Shown: one piece after another, positions 18,631 to 25,830 of the stretch
Numbering within the stretch: position 1 is the stretch's first letter
How the letters are laid out: every line of letters begins with the position of its first letter
Assembly: GCA_023544605.1 (NCBI GenBank)
Contig: JAMJFQ010000005.1
Location: 1 to 29,003, forward strand
Length of the DNA: 29,003 nucleotides
Direction: 5' to 3'
Source: ANME-2 cluster archaeon
Lineage (GTDB): Archaea; Halobacteriota; Methanosarcinia; Methanosarcinales; Methanocomedenaceae
Notes under the pieces: generated by a model
Databases searched by the model: none
Seen by the model: the letters and a program-made list of their open reading frames with translations, nothing else
Told to the model about the DNA's origin: nothing
Position numbers and translations under genes: made by a program

Positions 18631-18786
18631 GGCTGGTAATACTCCTTAATTCATGTACTACCCCGTCATAATGACTTAATACTGAAATCTTCATCCTTAC
18701 CTGGTAGGAAGAATTGTTCCCATGATTGCCACCAATGGAGTGATGTACTGGTACTCGTAACCACTCCTTTGACCTGTTAAGTCATT

Positions 18787-19545
18787 TCAATATCGATTTA
18801 TTTCAATTCCATGAGAACTAAAATTATAATTGTACCGGCCCATTGCTTTACCTGTGAACAGCAAAAAGTGTATGATGATCTTTCTCTCTGGGGTATCACT
18901 GTCAAGGTTGGTCTTGAGTTCGATGAATCCGTCCATTATGAATTTTAATCTTTCAATGGTCTTTTTATCAATGCTCGGGTCCAGCGTAAAAAGTGCAACA
19001 TGTTTCTGGAGCCTGACACGCCGCGTCATGGTCTCGACAAGTTTGTTGAGTTCCCTCATTCCCTCATCCGAAGTATTCAGTAACAGGCCCGTAAAAGAAT
19101 CAAAAACAATCCTTATCTCTTTTTTTGTCAGTTTACGCTTTGCCTGGTTGATCAAGCTTGCGATTGTAGAGATATTCTGCTCAACTTCAATGAACCGGGC
19201 CGCCTGCATCGTCTCATCCATATTGATCCCGGTCATTTCCATGGTCAGTGGATTGACCAGAACCAGATTGCCTTCATTTTCATATTTTCGGGCATTAAGC
19301 CCGATCTGCTCCATTTTTGTTCTCATATCATAGAGGGGCAGGTGGGTGGATATATACAATACCTGTTCCCCCACTTCAAGACCGGTTTTTGCGAACTGGA
19401 TACACATAGAAGCTTTACCTGAACCCTTTGGACCGTACAGCAGTATGTTGGTCTTTCTCGGGAACCCACCTTCAATGATCTGGTCCATCCCTGGTATTCC
19501 GCTGGGAACCCTTACGATTTCAGTTACTCCTGATATAATAACCAC
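18787..19545 (-). CDS. KaiC/RadA-superfamily ATPase-like protein, degenerate active site
   Basis: This 252-residue single-domain protein has the KaiC/RecA fold signature: RVPSGIPGMDQIIEGGFP leads into the Walker A region. The P-loop reads GPKGSGKAS (38-46), so the Ser/Thr that normally follows the lysine and holds Mg2+ is Ala45. The catalytic Glu pair that KaiC-like proteins carry after the next strand is replaced by YISTHLP (64-70). The Walker B strand IRIVFDSF (Asp149) remains. It may bind nucleotide without turning it over, as a signalling protein would. The start is GTG. A TATA-like ATTTTAT lies 29 nt upstream, so the message may be leaderless. It diverges from the broken methyltransferase gene. 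Confidence 0.82.
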   Translation of the reverse strand: MVIISGVTEIVRVPSGIPGMDQIIEGGFPRKTNILLYGPKGSGKASMCIQFAKTGLEVGEQVLYISTHLPLYDMRTKMEQIGLNARKYENEGNLVLVNPLTMEMTGINMDETMQAARFIEVEQNISTIASLINQAKRKLTKKEIRIVFDSFTGLLLNTSDEGMRELNKLVETMTRRVRLQKHVALFTLDPSIDKKTIERLKFIMDGFIELKTNLDSDTPERKIIIHFLLFTGKAMGRYNYNFSSHGIEINRY

Positions 19546-19570
19546 CTATGAAGATATCTTGTTTTAACGT

Positions 19571-19577
19571 ATAAAAT
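19571..19577 (-). promoter_or_regulatory. TATA box of the KaiC-like gene
   Basis: ATTTTAT on the minus strand lies 29 nt before the GTG start at 19545. The implied transcript start is within a few bases of the start codon, which fits a leaderless or nearly leaderless message and explains the lack of a spaced ribosome binding site. Confidence 0.4.
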
Positions 19578-19614
19578 TATTATTATTATATTAGATATAA
19601 CTTGAGGTACGACT

Positions 19615-20305
19615 ATGGATGATAGCAATAAATTCGATGGAATAGACTACATGAACACTTTTGCCTGCAGGATACGTGTTATGCATGAACTGGTAAGGGA
19701 AGTCCTGTCTGGTCAGATAGAAAACGGATATAGCATAATCGATATAGGGGGGGCCCGGGTATCGGGGCCAAGATCATAGATGAGTTGGGAATAAAAGCAG
19801 CCGTTGCCAACATCGAACCAGCTGATATTCTCAATAACGTTCCCCATCTGTCATACGTGAATTATACCCCTATCATGATGTCTTTGAGAGAGGCACTGAA
19901 TGCCCATATGCCTTTCACTGTCGATTGTCTGTTAATGGTACGTTCGGCACATGAGATCGCATTGTGCAATACTATGTCATCTTCAGATAATAAAAAGAGA
20001 TTCTTTCATGACCTGGATTCCTTTATTGAAAAAACCTTGCACCAGGAGGCAAAGTCACCCTTGGATTCCCTGACTATCGAAAAGGTTCGTCCCCTGAAGA
20101 GATCGAGCGACAGCGCAGGTTGACCGAATCCTTATTAGGACATTCTCACCCACCAGACGAATTATTTACATTGGAAGAGTTCACCTTGGCTTTTGGTGCT
20201 TCTCCCATTGTGTTCATTCAAAGACCGATGGACCTAACTCATGAAGATCCTGAAAATACTGTGTTGATGGCGAACGTGGCTGTATTCAAAATAAATAATG
20301 AGTAA
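19615..20305 (+). pseudogene. SAM-dependent methyltransferase with two frameshifts
   Basis: The reading frame starts at the ATG at 19615, with GAGG 7 nt upstream, and encodes a class I methyltransferase of about 230 residues if two frameshifts are corrected. The first is in the G run 19747-19753: with one more G the motif reads IDIGGGPGIGAKI, the SAM-binding glycine loop. As given, the frame stops soon after at GPRS. The second is in the A run 20029-20034: with one more A it reads IEKNLAPGGKVTLGFPDYRK and continues to FKINNE. VDCLLMVRSAHEIA in the middle matches the family's acidic-strand region. Both changes are single-base losses in homopolymers, so a sequencing error or a real pseudogene are both possible. 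The substrate is unknown. Confidence 0.8.
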
Positions 20306-20314
20306 TATGATCAG

Positions 20315-21307
20315 CTATCTATTGAGTTTTGCCGCCACATCCTTTGCGAAATAAGTAAGGATCATATCAGCTCCGGCCCGTTTAATGGAAATAAGGGATT
20401 CCATGATAGCCCTCTCATCCAGCCATCCTTTATCCACAGCTCCCTTGACCATGGAATACTCACCGCTCACATTATAGGCGGCCGTTGGCATCTTGAACTC
20501 GTGCTTGACCCGGTAGATAATGTCCAGGTACGGCAAGGCAGGCTTTACCATCACGATATCGGCTCCTTCCAGGATATCCTGTTCCACTTCCCTGATGGCC
20601 TCGTCGCTGTTGGCAGGGTCCATCTGGTACGTGGAACGGTCCCCGAACTCATAGCCTGAATCAACAGCCTCCCTGAATGGTCCGTAGAACGAAGAAGCAT
20701 ACTTTGCAGCGTATGACATGATAGGTGTATTGGCAAAACCGTTCTCATCAAGAGCTCCTCGAATAGCAGCCACCATACCGTCCATCATGCCTGATGGTGC
20801 CACAATATCTGCGCCGGCCCGTGCCTGGCTCACCGCGGTCTTGCCCAGTATTGGGAGGGTGGGATCGTTCAATACCTCTTCAGTTTCATGATCTACCATA
20901 CCGCAATGACCATGGGTAGTATATTCGCAAAGACAGAGGTCGGTGATGACAACCATATCATCCCCCAGTTCGGCTTTGATGTCACGGGTCGCGTTCTGGA
21001 CAACATCATCATCACCGTAGGCATGTGTCCCGGTTTCATCCTTCTCTTTAGGTATCCCGAACAATACCACAGCCGGAACCCCCATATCTGCCAGTGTTTT
21101 TGCCTCGTCCACCACACTAGCAGGGGTTTCCCTTCTTATACCAGGCATGGATGAGATGGGCTGGGGCCGGCTTAGGTTCTCATCAATGAACAGAGGTGCT
21201 ATCAGGTCATCTACTGATAGTGTTGTAGCTTTGACCATGCGCCGAATGGCTGGTGTTCGGAGTCTTCTCAATCTTGTTATTGGGAACTTGGTGGTATTAT
21301 TAGACAT
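20315..21307 (-). CDS. hemB: Porphobilinogen synthase (delta-aminolevulinate dehydratase)
   Basis: HemB joins two 5-aminolevulinate molecules into porphobilinogen. It is 330 residues, the usual length. The zinc site is DLCLCEYTTHGHCG (Cys125, Cys127, Cys135), so this is the Zn-dependent form. The two active-site lysines are Lys202 (SYAAKYASSFYGPFR) and Lys255 (VMVKPALPYLD). It follows hemA by 20 nt on the same strand and precedes the convergent methyltransferase remnant by only 9 nt. The next pathway genes (hemL, hemC, hemD) are not in the window. Confidence 0.98.
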   Translation of the reverse strand: MSNNTTKFPITRLRRLRTPAIRRMVKATTLSVDDLIAPLFIDENLSRPQPISSMPGIRRETPASVVDEAKTLADMGVPAVVLFGIPKEKDETGTHAYGDDDVVQNATRDIKAELGDDMVVITDLCLCEYTTHGHCGMVDHETEEVLNDPTLPILGKTAVSQARAGADIVAPSGMMDGMVAAIRGALDENGFANTPIMSYAAKYASSFYGPFREAVDSGYEFGDRSTYQMDPANSDEAIREVEQDILEGADIVMVKPALPYLDIIYRVKHEFKMPTAAYNVSGEYSMVKGAVDKGWLDERAIMESLISIKRAGADMILTYFAKDVAAKLNR

Positions 21308-21327
21308 AACATCCCGCTTTTTGTTAA

Positions 21328-22593
21328 TTATTCTTCTTTATTCCTGCTGCCATTGAGCCTGAACAATTCGGCCACAGTGTCCAGGAATAGGTCATCATCC
21401 TGTTCAGCAGCACAACGTAAGACCTTCGTAGGCTCTGCCAATATCTTATTCGCTACCGAATGGGTCATATTGTTCAACACTTCACTTTCCATCTCACCCA
21501 TAGTATGGTACGCTTTCAACTTGTTGATAGCAGCATCTCTTTCATGGCACCGTATATCCTCTATCATACTATACAGGTCCGAAATGATACGGTCAGCTCG
21601 CTGGCGTTTGTACTGTATCTTTAAGAGGTCTGACTCTTCGTTAATGATATTTTCCACTTTGGATATCTCGCTTTTACGTCGTTCAAGATTTTTTTCACTG
21701 ATACTTCTCAGACTATCAATATTGAACAACCTGACCCCTTCAATATCATCGATGCTCTCGTCAATATCCCTTGGGTTTGCAATATCGATCAGTAAAATAT
21801 CGTTCTCATGGCCCTGCATCAGACCTTCCATCATCTCCCTGGTGATGACCAGGTGTGGGGCTGCAGTGGCACTTATCACTACATCCGATTCACGGATATA
21901 TTTCTCGATAAGGTCATATTTGATAGCTTCCCCTTTCAGTTCGCCGGCTAGTGCCTTTGCCCGCTCGAAGGTACGGTTAGCCACATATATGACCTTGATA
22001 TTCTTGTTAGCCAGTGCCCTTGCCACCAGTGACCCCATTTCTCCGGCCCCGATTATCATCACCGTCTTTCCTTCAAGGCTTCCAAGCACTTCTTCTGCGA
22101 GTTCTACTGCCGCAGAACCGATGGACACCGACCCCTTATTAATACCGGTCTCGTTGCGTACCCGCTTGCCCACCTGGATGGACTTGCTAAATACCGTATC
22201 CAGCATCTTTCCCGTAGTTCCTGTCTGCTTTGCGAGATTGTAGAGGTCTTTCACCTGTCCCAGTATCTGGTCTTCCCCCACTATCATGGATTCAAGACCT
22301 GATGTCAACCGCATAAGATGACGCATGGACTCTTCATGGTCAAGAAAATCCACGATCAGGTTAGGTACCTTCATCATCTTGGCAAAATTGAACAGGACCT
22401 TGCTGCCTTTAGGGGAGACCACATATACCTCAACCCTATTGCAGGTCATGAGCACTGCACATTCTTCCACATGTTCGTGGGAATATAATCTTTCCAGTAT
22501 CTTGTCCACACCGCCGTGCCAAGCATGAAGTTTTTCAATATCTTCCACATTTGCTTTAACATGGGTAATAAGCATGCTTGAAATCTCTGTCAT
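21328..22593 (-). CDS. hemA: Glutamyl-tRNA reductase
   Basis: HemA reduces glutamyl-tRNA to glutamate-1-semialdehyde, the first step of the C5 route to tetrapyrroles. It is 421 residues. The catalytic cysteine is Cys51 in LMTCNRVEVY. SGLESMIVGEDQILGQVK follows, the signature of the family. The NADPH site is MIIGAGEMGSLVARAL, and a long helical dimerisation domain makes up the C-terminus. GGAG lies 6 nt before the ATG. It sits 38 nt after the precorrin-2 dehydrogenase gene and is probably in the same operon. The product supplies siroheme and, in methanogens, factor F430 and cobamides. Confidence 0.98.
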   Translation of the reverse strand: MTEISSMLITHVKANVEDIEKLHAWHGGVDKILERLYSHEHVEECAVLMTCNRVEVYVVSPKGSKVLFNFAKMMKVPNLIVDFLDHEESMRHLMRLTSGLESMIVGEDQILGQVKDLYNLAKQTGTTGKMLDTVFSKSIQVGKRVRNETGINKGSVSIGSAAVELAEEVLGSLEGKTVMIIGAGEMGSLVARALANKNIKVIYVANRTFERAKALAGELKGEAIKYDLIEKYIRESDVVISATAAPHLVITREMMEGLMQGHENDILLIDIANPRDIDESIDDIEGVRLFNIDSLRSISEKNLERRKSEISKVENIINEESDLLKIQYKRQRADRIISDLYSMIEDIRCHERDAAINKLKAYHTMGEMESEVLNNMTHSVANKILAEPTKVLRCAAEQDDDLFLDTVAELFRLNGSRNKEE

Positions 22594-22631
22594 ACGAGTC
22601 TCCTTTTTTCCCCTGATATTATTATATTAAT

Positions 22632-23318
22632 TTAATTATTTCCATTTGATATATGTTTTAGGGCAATATCCATTGCATTTTCATACGATAGAGTCAGTGC
22701 ACTCCACACATCTTCATCTTCAAGAATTGCCCACAATATCCTGGACCGGTCCTTTTGTTCCGGAACAGTTGCCTTGAGCCGCCCTCTGATATCTTTTTGC
22801 AGTTGTGCCATTGCATCGAACTCCAGCGGTATCACCGTTTCGATCTTTTTTCTTATATATTTGGAGAGAGCAGGACTTGCACCGCCGGTAGATATAGAAA
22901 TGGTGATAACCCCTCTTTCTATAATGGACGGTACGGCAACGTCATCCAGGCCATCCACAGAATCAACCAAACAGCCCATACGGTGCGCAATTTCTGCTAT
23001 CCCGTTGTTGAATTCCAGGTCGTTCGTGGTCGGGATGACCATGAATGCACCGTTAATGTAATCCGATATCTCATCATCGGACATGGTACCTGTGGTCTTT
23101 ATGAGTCTTAATCCCTGTTCACTTAAATCCTTAAGTCGGGGGGTGAAATCGTGACTGATGACAGACGTGGGAGCATATCTGAAAAACAGTGCAGCCTTTC
23201 GCTCACCTACCTTGCCACCCCCGAATATGACCACCTTCCGCTTACTCATATCTATCATGAGGGGCAGGAGTTTGAGTTCATCCTCCTGCACGGATCGTTT
23301 CTTGGATTCACCTATCAA
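22632..23318 (-). CDS. Precorrin-2 dehydrogenase, Met8/CysG-N type
   Basis: This enzyme oxidises precorrin-2 to sirohydrochlorin with NAD and may also insert iron. It is 228 residues. The NAD site is VVIFGGGKVGERKAALF (29-45). GCLVDSVDGLDDVAVPSII and SISTGGASPALSKYIRKKIE are conserved in the Met8/CysG N-terminal family. The start is TTG at 23318, which overlaps the stop of the upstream gene in TTGA. GGGTG lies about 7 nt before it, so the start is well supported. It is between the siroheme decarboxylase subunit and hemA, which fits the siroheme branch. Confidence 0.95.
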   Translation of the reverse strand: MIGESKKRSVQEDELKLLPLMIDMSKRKVVIFGGGKVGERKAALFFRYAPTSVISHDFTPRLKDLSEQGLRLIKTTGTMSDDEISDYINGAFMVIPTTNDLEFNNGIAEIAHRMGCLVDSVDGLDDVAVPSIIERGVITISISTGGASPALSKYIRKKIETVIPLEFDAMAQLQKDIRGRLKATVPEQKDRSRILWAILEDEDVWSALTLSYENAMDIALKHISNGNN

Positions 23319-23773
23319 AGCCTGACACCCGTCTTCTTAAATTCCTTCTCACTGAACAGGATATTATAATCTTCAACACTCGTAGCCTTGGATATCTGTT
23401 TTGCGACTTTCCTGCACTCATCCCGGGTGTATGCATGTACCATAGTAAAAAGGTTATAGGGCCAGCCTTCCCGTCTTGGTCTTTCATAGCAGTGTGTAAC
23501 GTCTGAAAAACCGGCCATGATGGCTCCCACTTCCTCCACCCTATCATCGGGTACATTCCATGTACACATTGCATTTGCCGTGATACCAATGGCCCTGTGG
23601 CCTATGGAGGCTCCAAAACGCCTGATAATCCCATCATGGTGAAGTTTTGCTATTGTATCTATTATCTGTTCTTCTGAAAGTCCTAACGTGTTCGCGACTT
23701 CCTTGAAGGGTCGGGGAGTTATAGGGATGCCGTCCTGGATGAATTTTAGTAATTGAGTCTCAATTTCGTCCAT
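23315..23773 (-). CDS. Siroheme decarboxylase subunit, AhbA/AhbB family
   Basis: Members of this Lrp/AsnC-like family decarboxylate siroheme to didecarboxysiroheme, the first step of the alternative heme route. The protein is 152 residues: a helix-turn-helix-like N-terminus (about 10-55), then a RAM-type domain. The motif THCYERPRREGWPYNLFTMVHA (93-114) with His94 and Arg98 fits the catalytic region of AhbA/AhbB and NirDLGH proteins. I cannot tell AhbA from AhbB with confidence. The enzyme is normally a pair of two related subunits, and the second is not in this window. It leads the operon with precorrin-2 dehydrogenase, hemA and hemB. Confidence 0.88.
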   Translation of the reverse strand: MDEIETQLLKFIQDGIPITPRPFKEVANTLGLSEEQIIDTIAKLHHDGIIRRFGASIGHRAIGITANAMCTWNVPDDRVEEVGAIMAGFSDVTHCYERPRREGWPYNLFTMVHAYTRDECRKVAKQISKATSVEDYNILFSEKEFKKTGVRL

Positions 23774-23873
23774 AAAACCATTTTTCCTGTATTGATGTTT
23801 AGCTTTATTGTTACAGTCTTATTTATCTATATATTATCGTATTTACCATAGGTTTATGTATAGTTAATTTTAG

Positions 23874-23884
23874 ATTTATAAAAG
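23874..23884 (+). promoter_or_regulatory. TATA box before the second small membrane protein
   Basis: ATTTATAAAAG lies too close to the ATG at 23887 to serve as its promoter, but is about 26 nt from the in-frame ATG at 23905. It therefore points to a leaderless start at 23905. Confidence 0.35.
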
Positions 23885-23886
23885 AT

Positions 23887-24261
23887 ATGGCAGATATTAC
23901 TCTCATGTTATTCATTGATACCGTAGAGTTCATCAATTATTATGTCATAATTCCCCTGACAGTTGTGACCTTTGCCATGCTGGTATATTTTGTGATATTT
24001 ATCAGAAAGAACGACCCTGATATAATTAAATCAAAACTTTTCCTTCGATTCGATGAGTTCAGAAGTGCATTTACTTTACTCGCGGTCGCAGCATTCGTCC
24101 TGATATTCCATGTGTTGCTCATATATATAGGCAATTTTTTTGACATGACCACAATGGTCAGCATGCTGCTGTTCATGTCCAATATACAGCAAATACTGGG
24201 ACTGATACTGACAGTCCTGTTACTGTTGTTCGCTTACAGGATGTTCAGGGTAGTGAAATAA
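23887..24261 (+). CDS. Small membrane protein, paralog of the one at 18271
   Basis: I do not recognise a known function. The protein is 124 residues from the ATG at 23887, with about four hydrophobic segments. Its first loop, FIRKNDPDIIKSKLFLRFD, repeats the pattern of the protein at 18271 (SRKLDTDIIRARLFLNMD), so the two are related. The start may instead be the ATG at 23905, since a TATA box about 26 nt upstream of it would give a leaderless message, and no ribosome binding site is seen for the first ATG. It diverges from the siroheme decarboxylase gene and converges on the dCMP deaminase gene, with no operon partner. Confidence 0.78.
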   Translation: MADITLMLFIDTVEFINYYVIIPLTVVTFAMLVYFVIFIRKNDPDIIKSKLFLRFDEFRSAFTLLAVAAFVLIFHVLLIYIGNFFDMTTMVSMLLFMSNIQQILGLILTVLLLLFAYRMFRVVK

Positions 24262-24274
24262 ACAATACCCTGCC

Positions 24275-24733
24275 TCAGTCAGGGGTTGCAGGAAAACGTA
24301 CCACTTCCACACCTGCTGAATTAAAAAAGTTCATTGCTTCTTCATCAGGGTAATGGTTGGAGAAGACTACCCTCTTGATGTTGGAATTAATTATCATCTT
24401 AGCACATAATATGCAAGGCTGGTGGGTACAGTACAAGGTGGCGTTCTCAATGCTGATACCATGGAGTGCGGACTGAATGATAGCGTTCTGCTCAGCATGC
24501 ACTGCCCGGCACAGTTCATGTCTGGTCCCGGATGCGATGTTCTGCTGCTGGCGTATGCACCCGATATCAAGACAATGTTGCAGGTTGCGGGGTGCGCCGT
24601 TGTATCCTGTGGAAAGGATACGTTTTTCAAGGACGATCACCGCACCCACCTGATTCCTCAAACAGGTGGAACGTTTTGCCACCACGTGTGCAATTTCCAT
24701 GAAATATTCATCTAATGTCGGTCTTTGAACCAT
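24275..24733 (-). CDS. Deoxycytidylate (dCMP) deaminase family protein
   Basis: dCMP deaminase makes dUMP for thymidylate synthesis. The protein is 152 residues. The zinc-dependent deaminase site is HAEQNAI (His79, Glu81) and CTHQPCILCAK (Cys107, Cys110). The N-terminal CLRNQVGAVIVLEKRILSTGYNG and the Cys54/Cys59 pair in between are typical of ComEB/dCMP deaminases, so this fits better than tRNA or cytidine deaminases. It begins at an ATG (24733). The 161-base gap upstream is shared with the divergent secF promoter. Confidence 0.92.
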   Translation of the reverse strand: MVQRPTLDEYFMEIAHVVAKRSTCLRNQVGAVIVLEKRILSTGYNGAPRNLQHCLDIGCIRQQQNIASGTRHELCRAVHAEQNAIIQSALHGISIENATLYCTHQPCILCAKMIINSNIKRVVFSNHYPDEEAMNFFNSAGVEVVRFPATPD

Positions 24734-24844
24734 GTTTTTTACCCATCCATTTTTAATGGTCTGTTTCTAATGGGAGCAAAAGGTAAATATATTGTGATAT
24801 ATGGTTATTCGGACGTGACCATTATTACTGTACCACATATTTTA

Positions 24845-24876
24845 ATAACAAATGTTATAATCATAAACTATAATTA
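24845..24876 (+). promoter_or_regulatory. secF promoter region with short palindrome
   Basis: ATAACA-AA-TGTTAT (24845-24858) is a 14-base palindrome that overlaps the start of the TATA-like TTATAATCATAAA. A second AT-rich match, ACTATAATTAG, follows at about 24867-24876. Either fits a promoter for secF (ATG at 24895). The palindrome could be an operator or just AT-rich coincidence. Confidence 0.35.
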
Positions 24877-24894
24877 GAAATCCCGGTGCTGCTG

Positions 24895-25830
24895 ATGAAG
24901 ACTTTTGACATAGATAACTACATTGATTCTTATTTGGGACGCTTCTCGACCAAACAGATGATTGCCATCCCAATGATACTATTCTTAGTTTCATTGTTGA
25001 TCCTTGGTTTTTCAATCTATACAACCGGGAGTCCTGTGAAGTTGGGTGTGGAATTTACCGGAGGTACAGCGCTCACAGTTGTGTCGGATTCATCCTACGA
25101 GGTGGTGCAGCAGGAATTTACTTCACAGTTCCCTGAGACTCCACCCATCAGTGGCAGGGATGCCGGCGGAGGGCGTGTGAAGCTACAGTTCGGTCCTATG
25201 AGCGCAGCCCAGCAGACACAATTGAACGATTATATCTCAGCGAATTACGGAAACGATGTTTTCTTAAAACAGATGAGTGCGGTATATGGTGAGAACCTGC
25301 AGCGCAGCGCAGTCAAAGCCGTGATCTATGCTTTTTTAGGGATGGCCGTAATAGTGTTCTTCATATTCAAATCTGTCGTCCCATCAGCAGCAGTGGTACT
25401 ATCTGCCGCTTCTGATATCATAATCGCTGCTACCCTTATGGACCTGTTCGGTATAGCCTTATCCCTGGGCACGGTGGCAGCCCTGCTCATGCTGATAGGT
25501 TATTCGGTGGATAGCGACATCCTGCTTACAACCAGGCTTCTTAAGCGCAGGGGAAACACTGATGAAAAGATACGTGCAGCCATGAAGACCGGGCTTACCA
25601 TGACTTCTACGACAATGGCTGCTTTCGTTGTCCTCTTTGTGGTCAGTACCTTTGCTGGTCTCGTCTCGTCCTTCTCAAGGATAGACATCATAAGTGATAT
25701 TTCCGCGGTCCTGTTGTTCGGGCTGGTCACAGACCTGATGAATACCTGGATGTTGAATACCGGTATTCTCAAATGGCATCTCGCTCGTGGCATCCCTGCC
25801 AAAACAGGCAAAAGGGGGCGAAAAAGGTGA
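24895..25830 (+). CDS. secF: Protein translocation subunit SecF
   Basis: SecF, with SecD, uses the ion gradient to help proteins leave the Sec channel on the outer face of the membrane. It is 311 residues from the ATG, with GGTG 6 nt upstream; a GTG three codons earlier is less likely. It has a first membrane segment near 24-44, the conserved LGVEFTGGTAL after it, an extracytoplasmic domain, then five membrane segments with the conserved LLMLIGYSVDSDILLTTR. Unlike E. coli, secF comes before secD, which is the usual archaeal order. Its stop overlaps the secD start in GTGA. Confidence 0.96.
   Translation: MKTFDIDNYIDSYLGRFSTKQMIAIPMILFLVSLLILGFSIYTTGSPVKLGVEFTGGTALTVVSDSSYEVVQQEFTSQFPETPPISGRDAGGGRVKLQFGPMSAAQQTQLNDYISANYGNDVFLKQMSAVYGENLQRSAVKAVIYAFLGMAVIVFFIFKSVVPSAAVVLSAASDIIIAATLMDLFGIALSLGTVAALLMLIGYSVDSDILLTTRLLKRRGNTDEKIRAAMKTGLTMTSTTMAAFVVLFVVSTFAGLVSSFSRIDIISDISAVLLFGLVTDLMNTWMLNTGILKWHLARGIPAKTGKRGRKR

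Noticed and set aside
18737..18767. GGAGTG/CACTCC inverted repeat between convergent genes
   Set aside because: The stem is short, the loop is about 19 bases and no T run follows directly; support is weak.
21353..22243. Plus-strand frame of 296 codons, hydrophobic and Ser-rich
   Set aside because: It is antisense to hemA, whose catalytic and NADPH motifs are intact.
25773..25826. Upstream extension of SecD to an ATG within secF
   Set aside because: The added residues (MASRSWHPCQNRQ...) come from another frame of the secF end; the GTG at 25827 has a spaced AGGGGG and the usual GTGA overlap.
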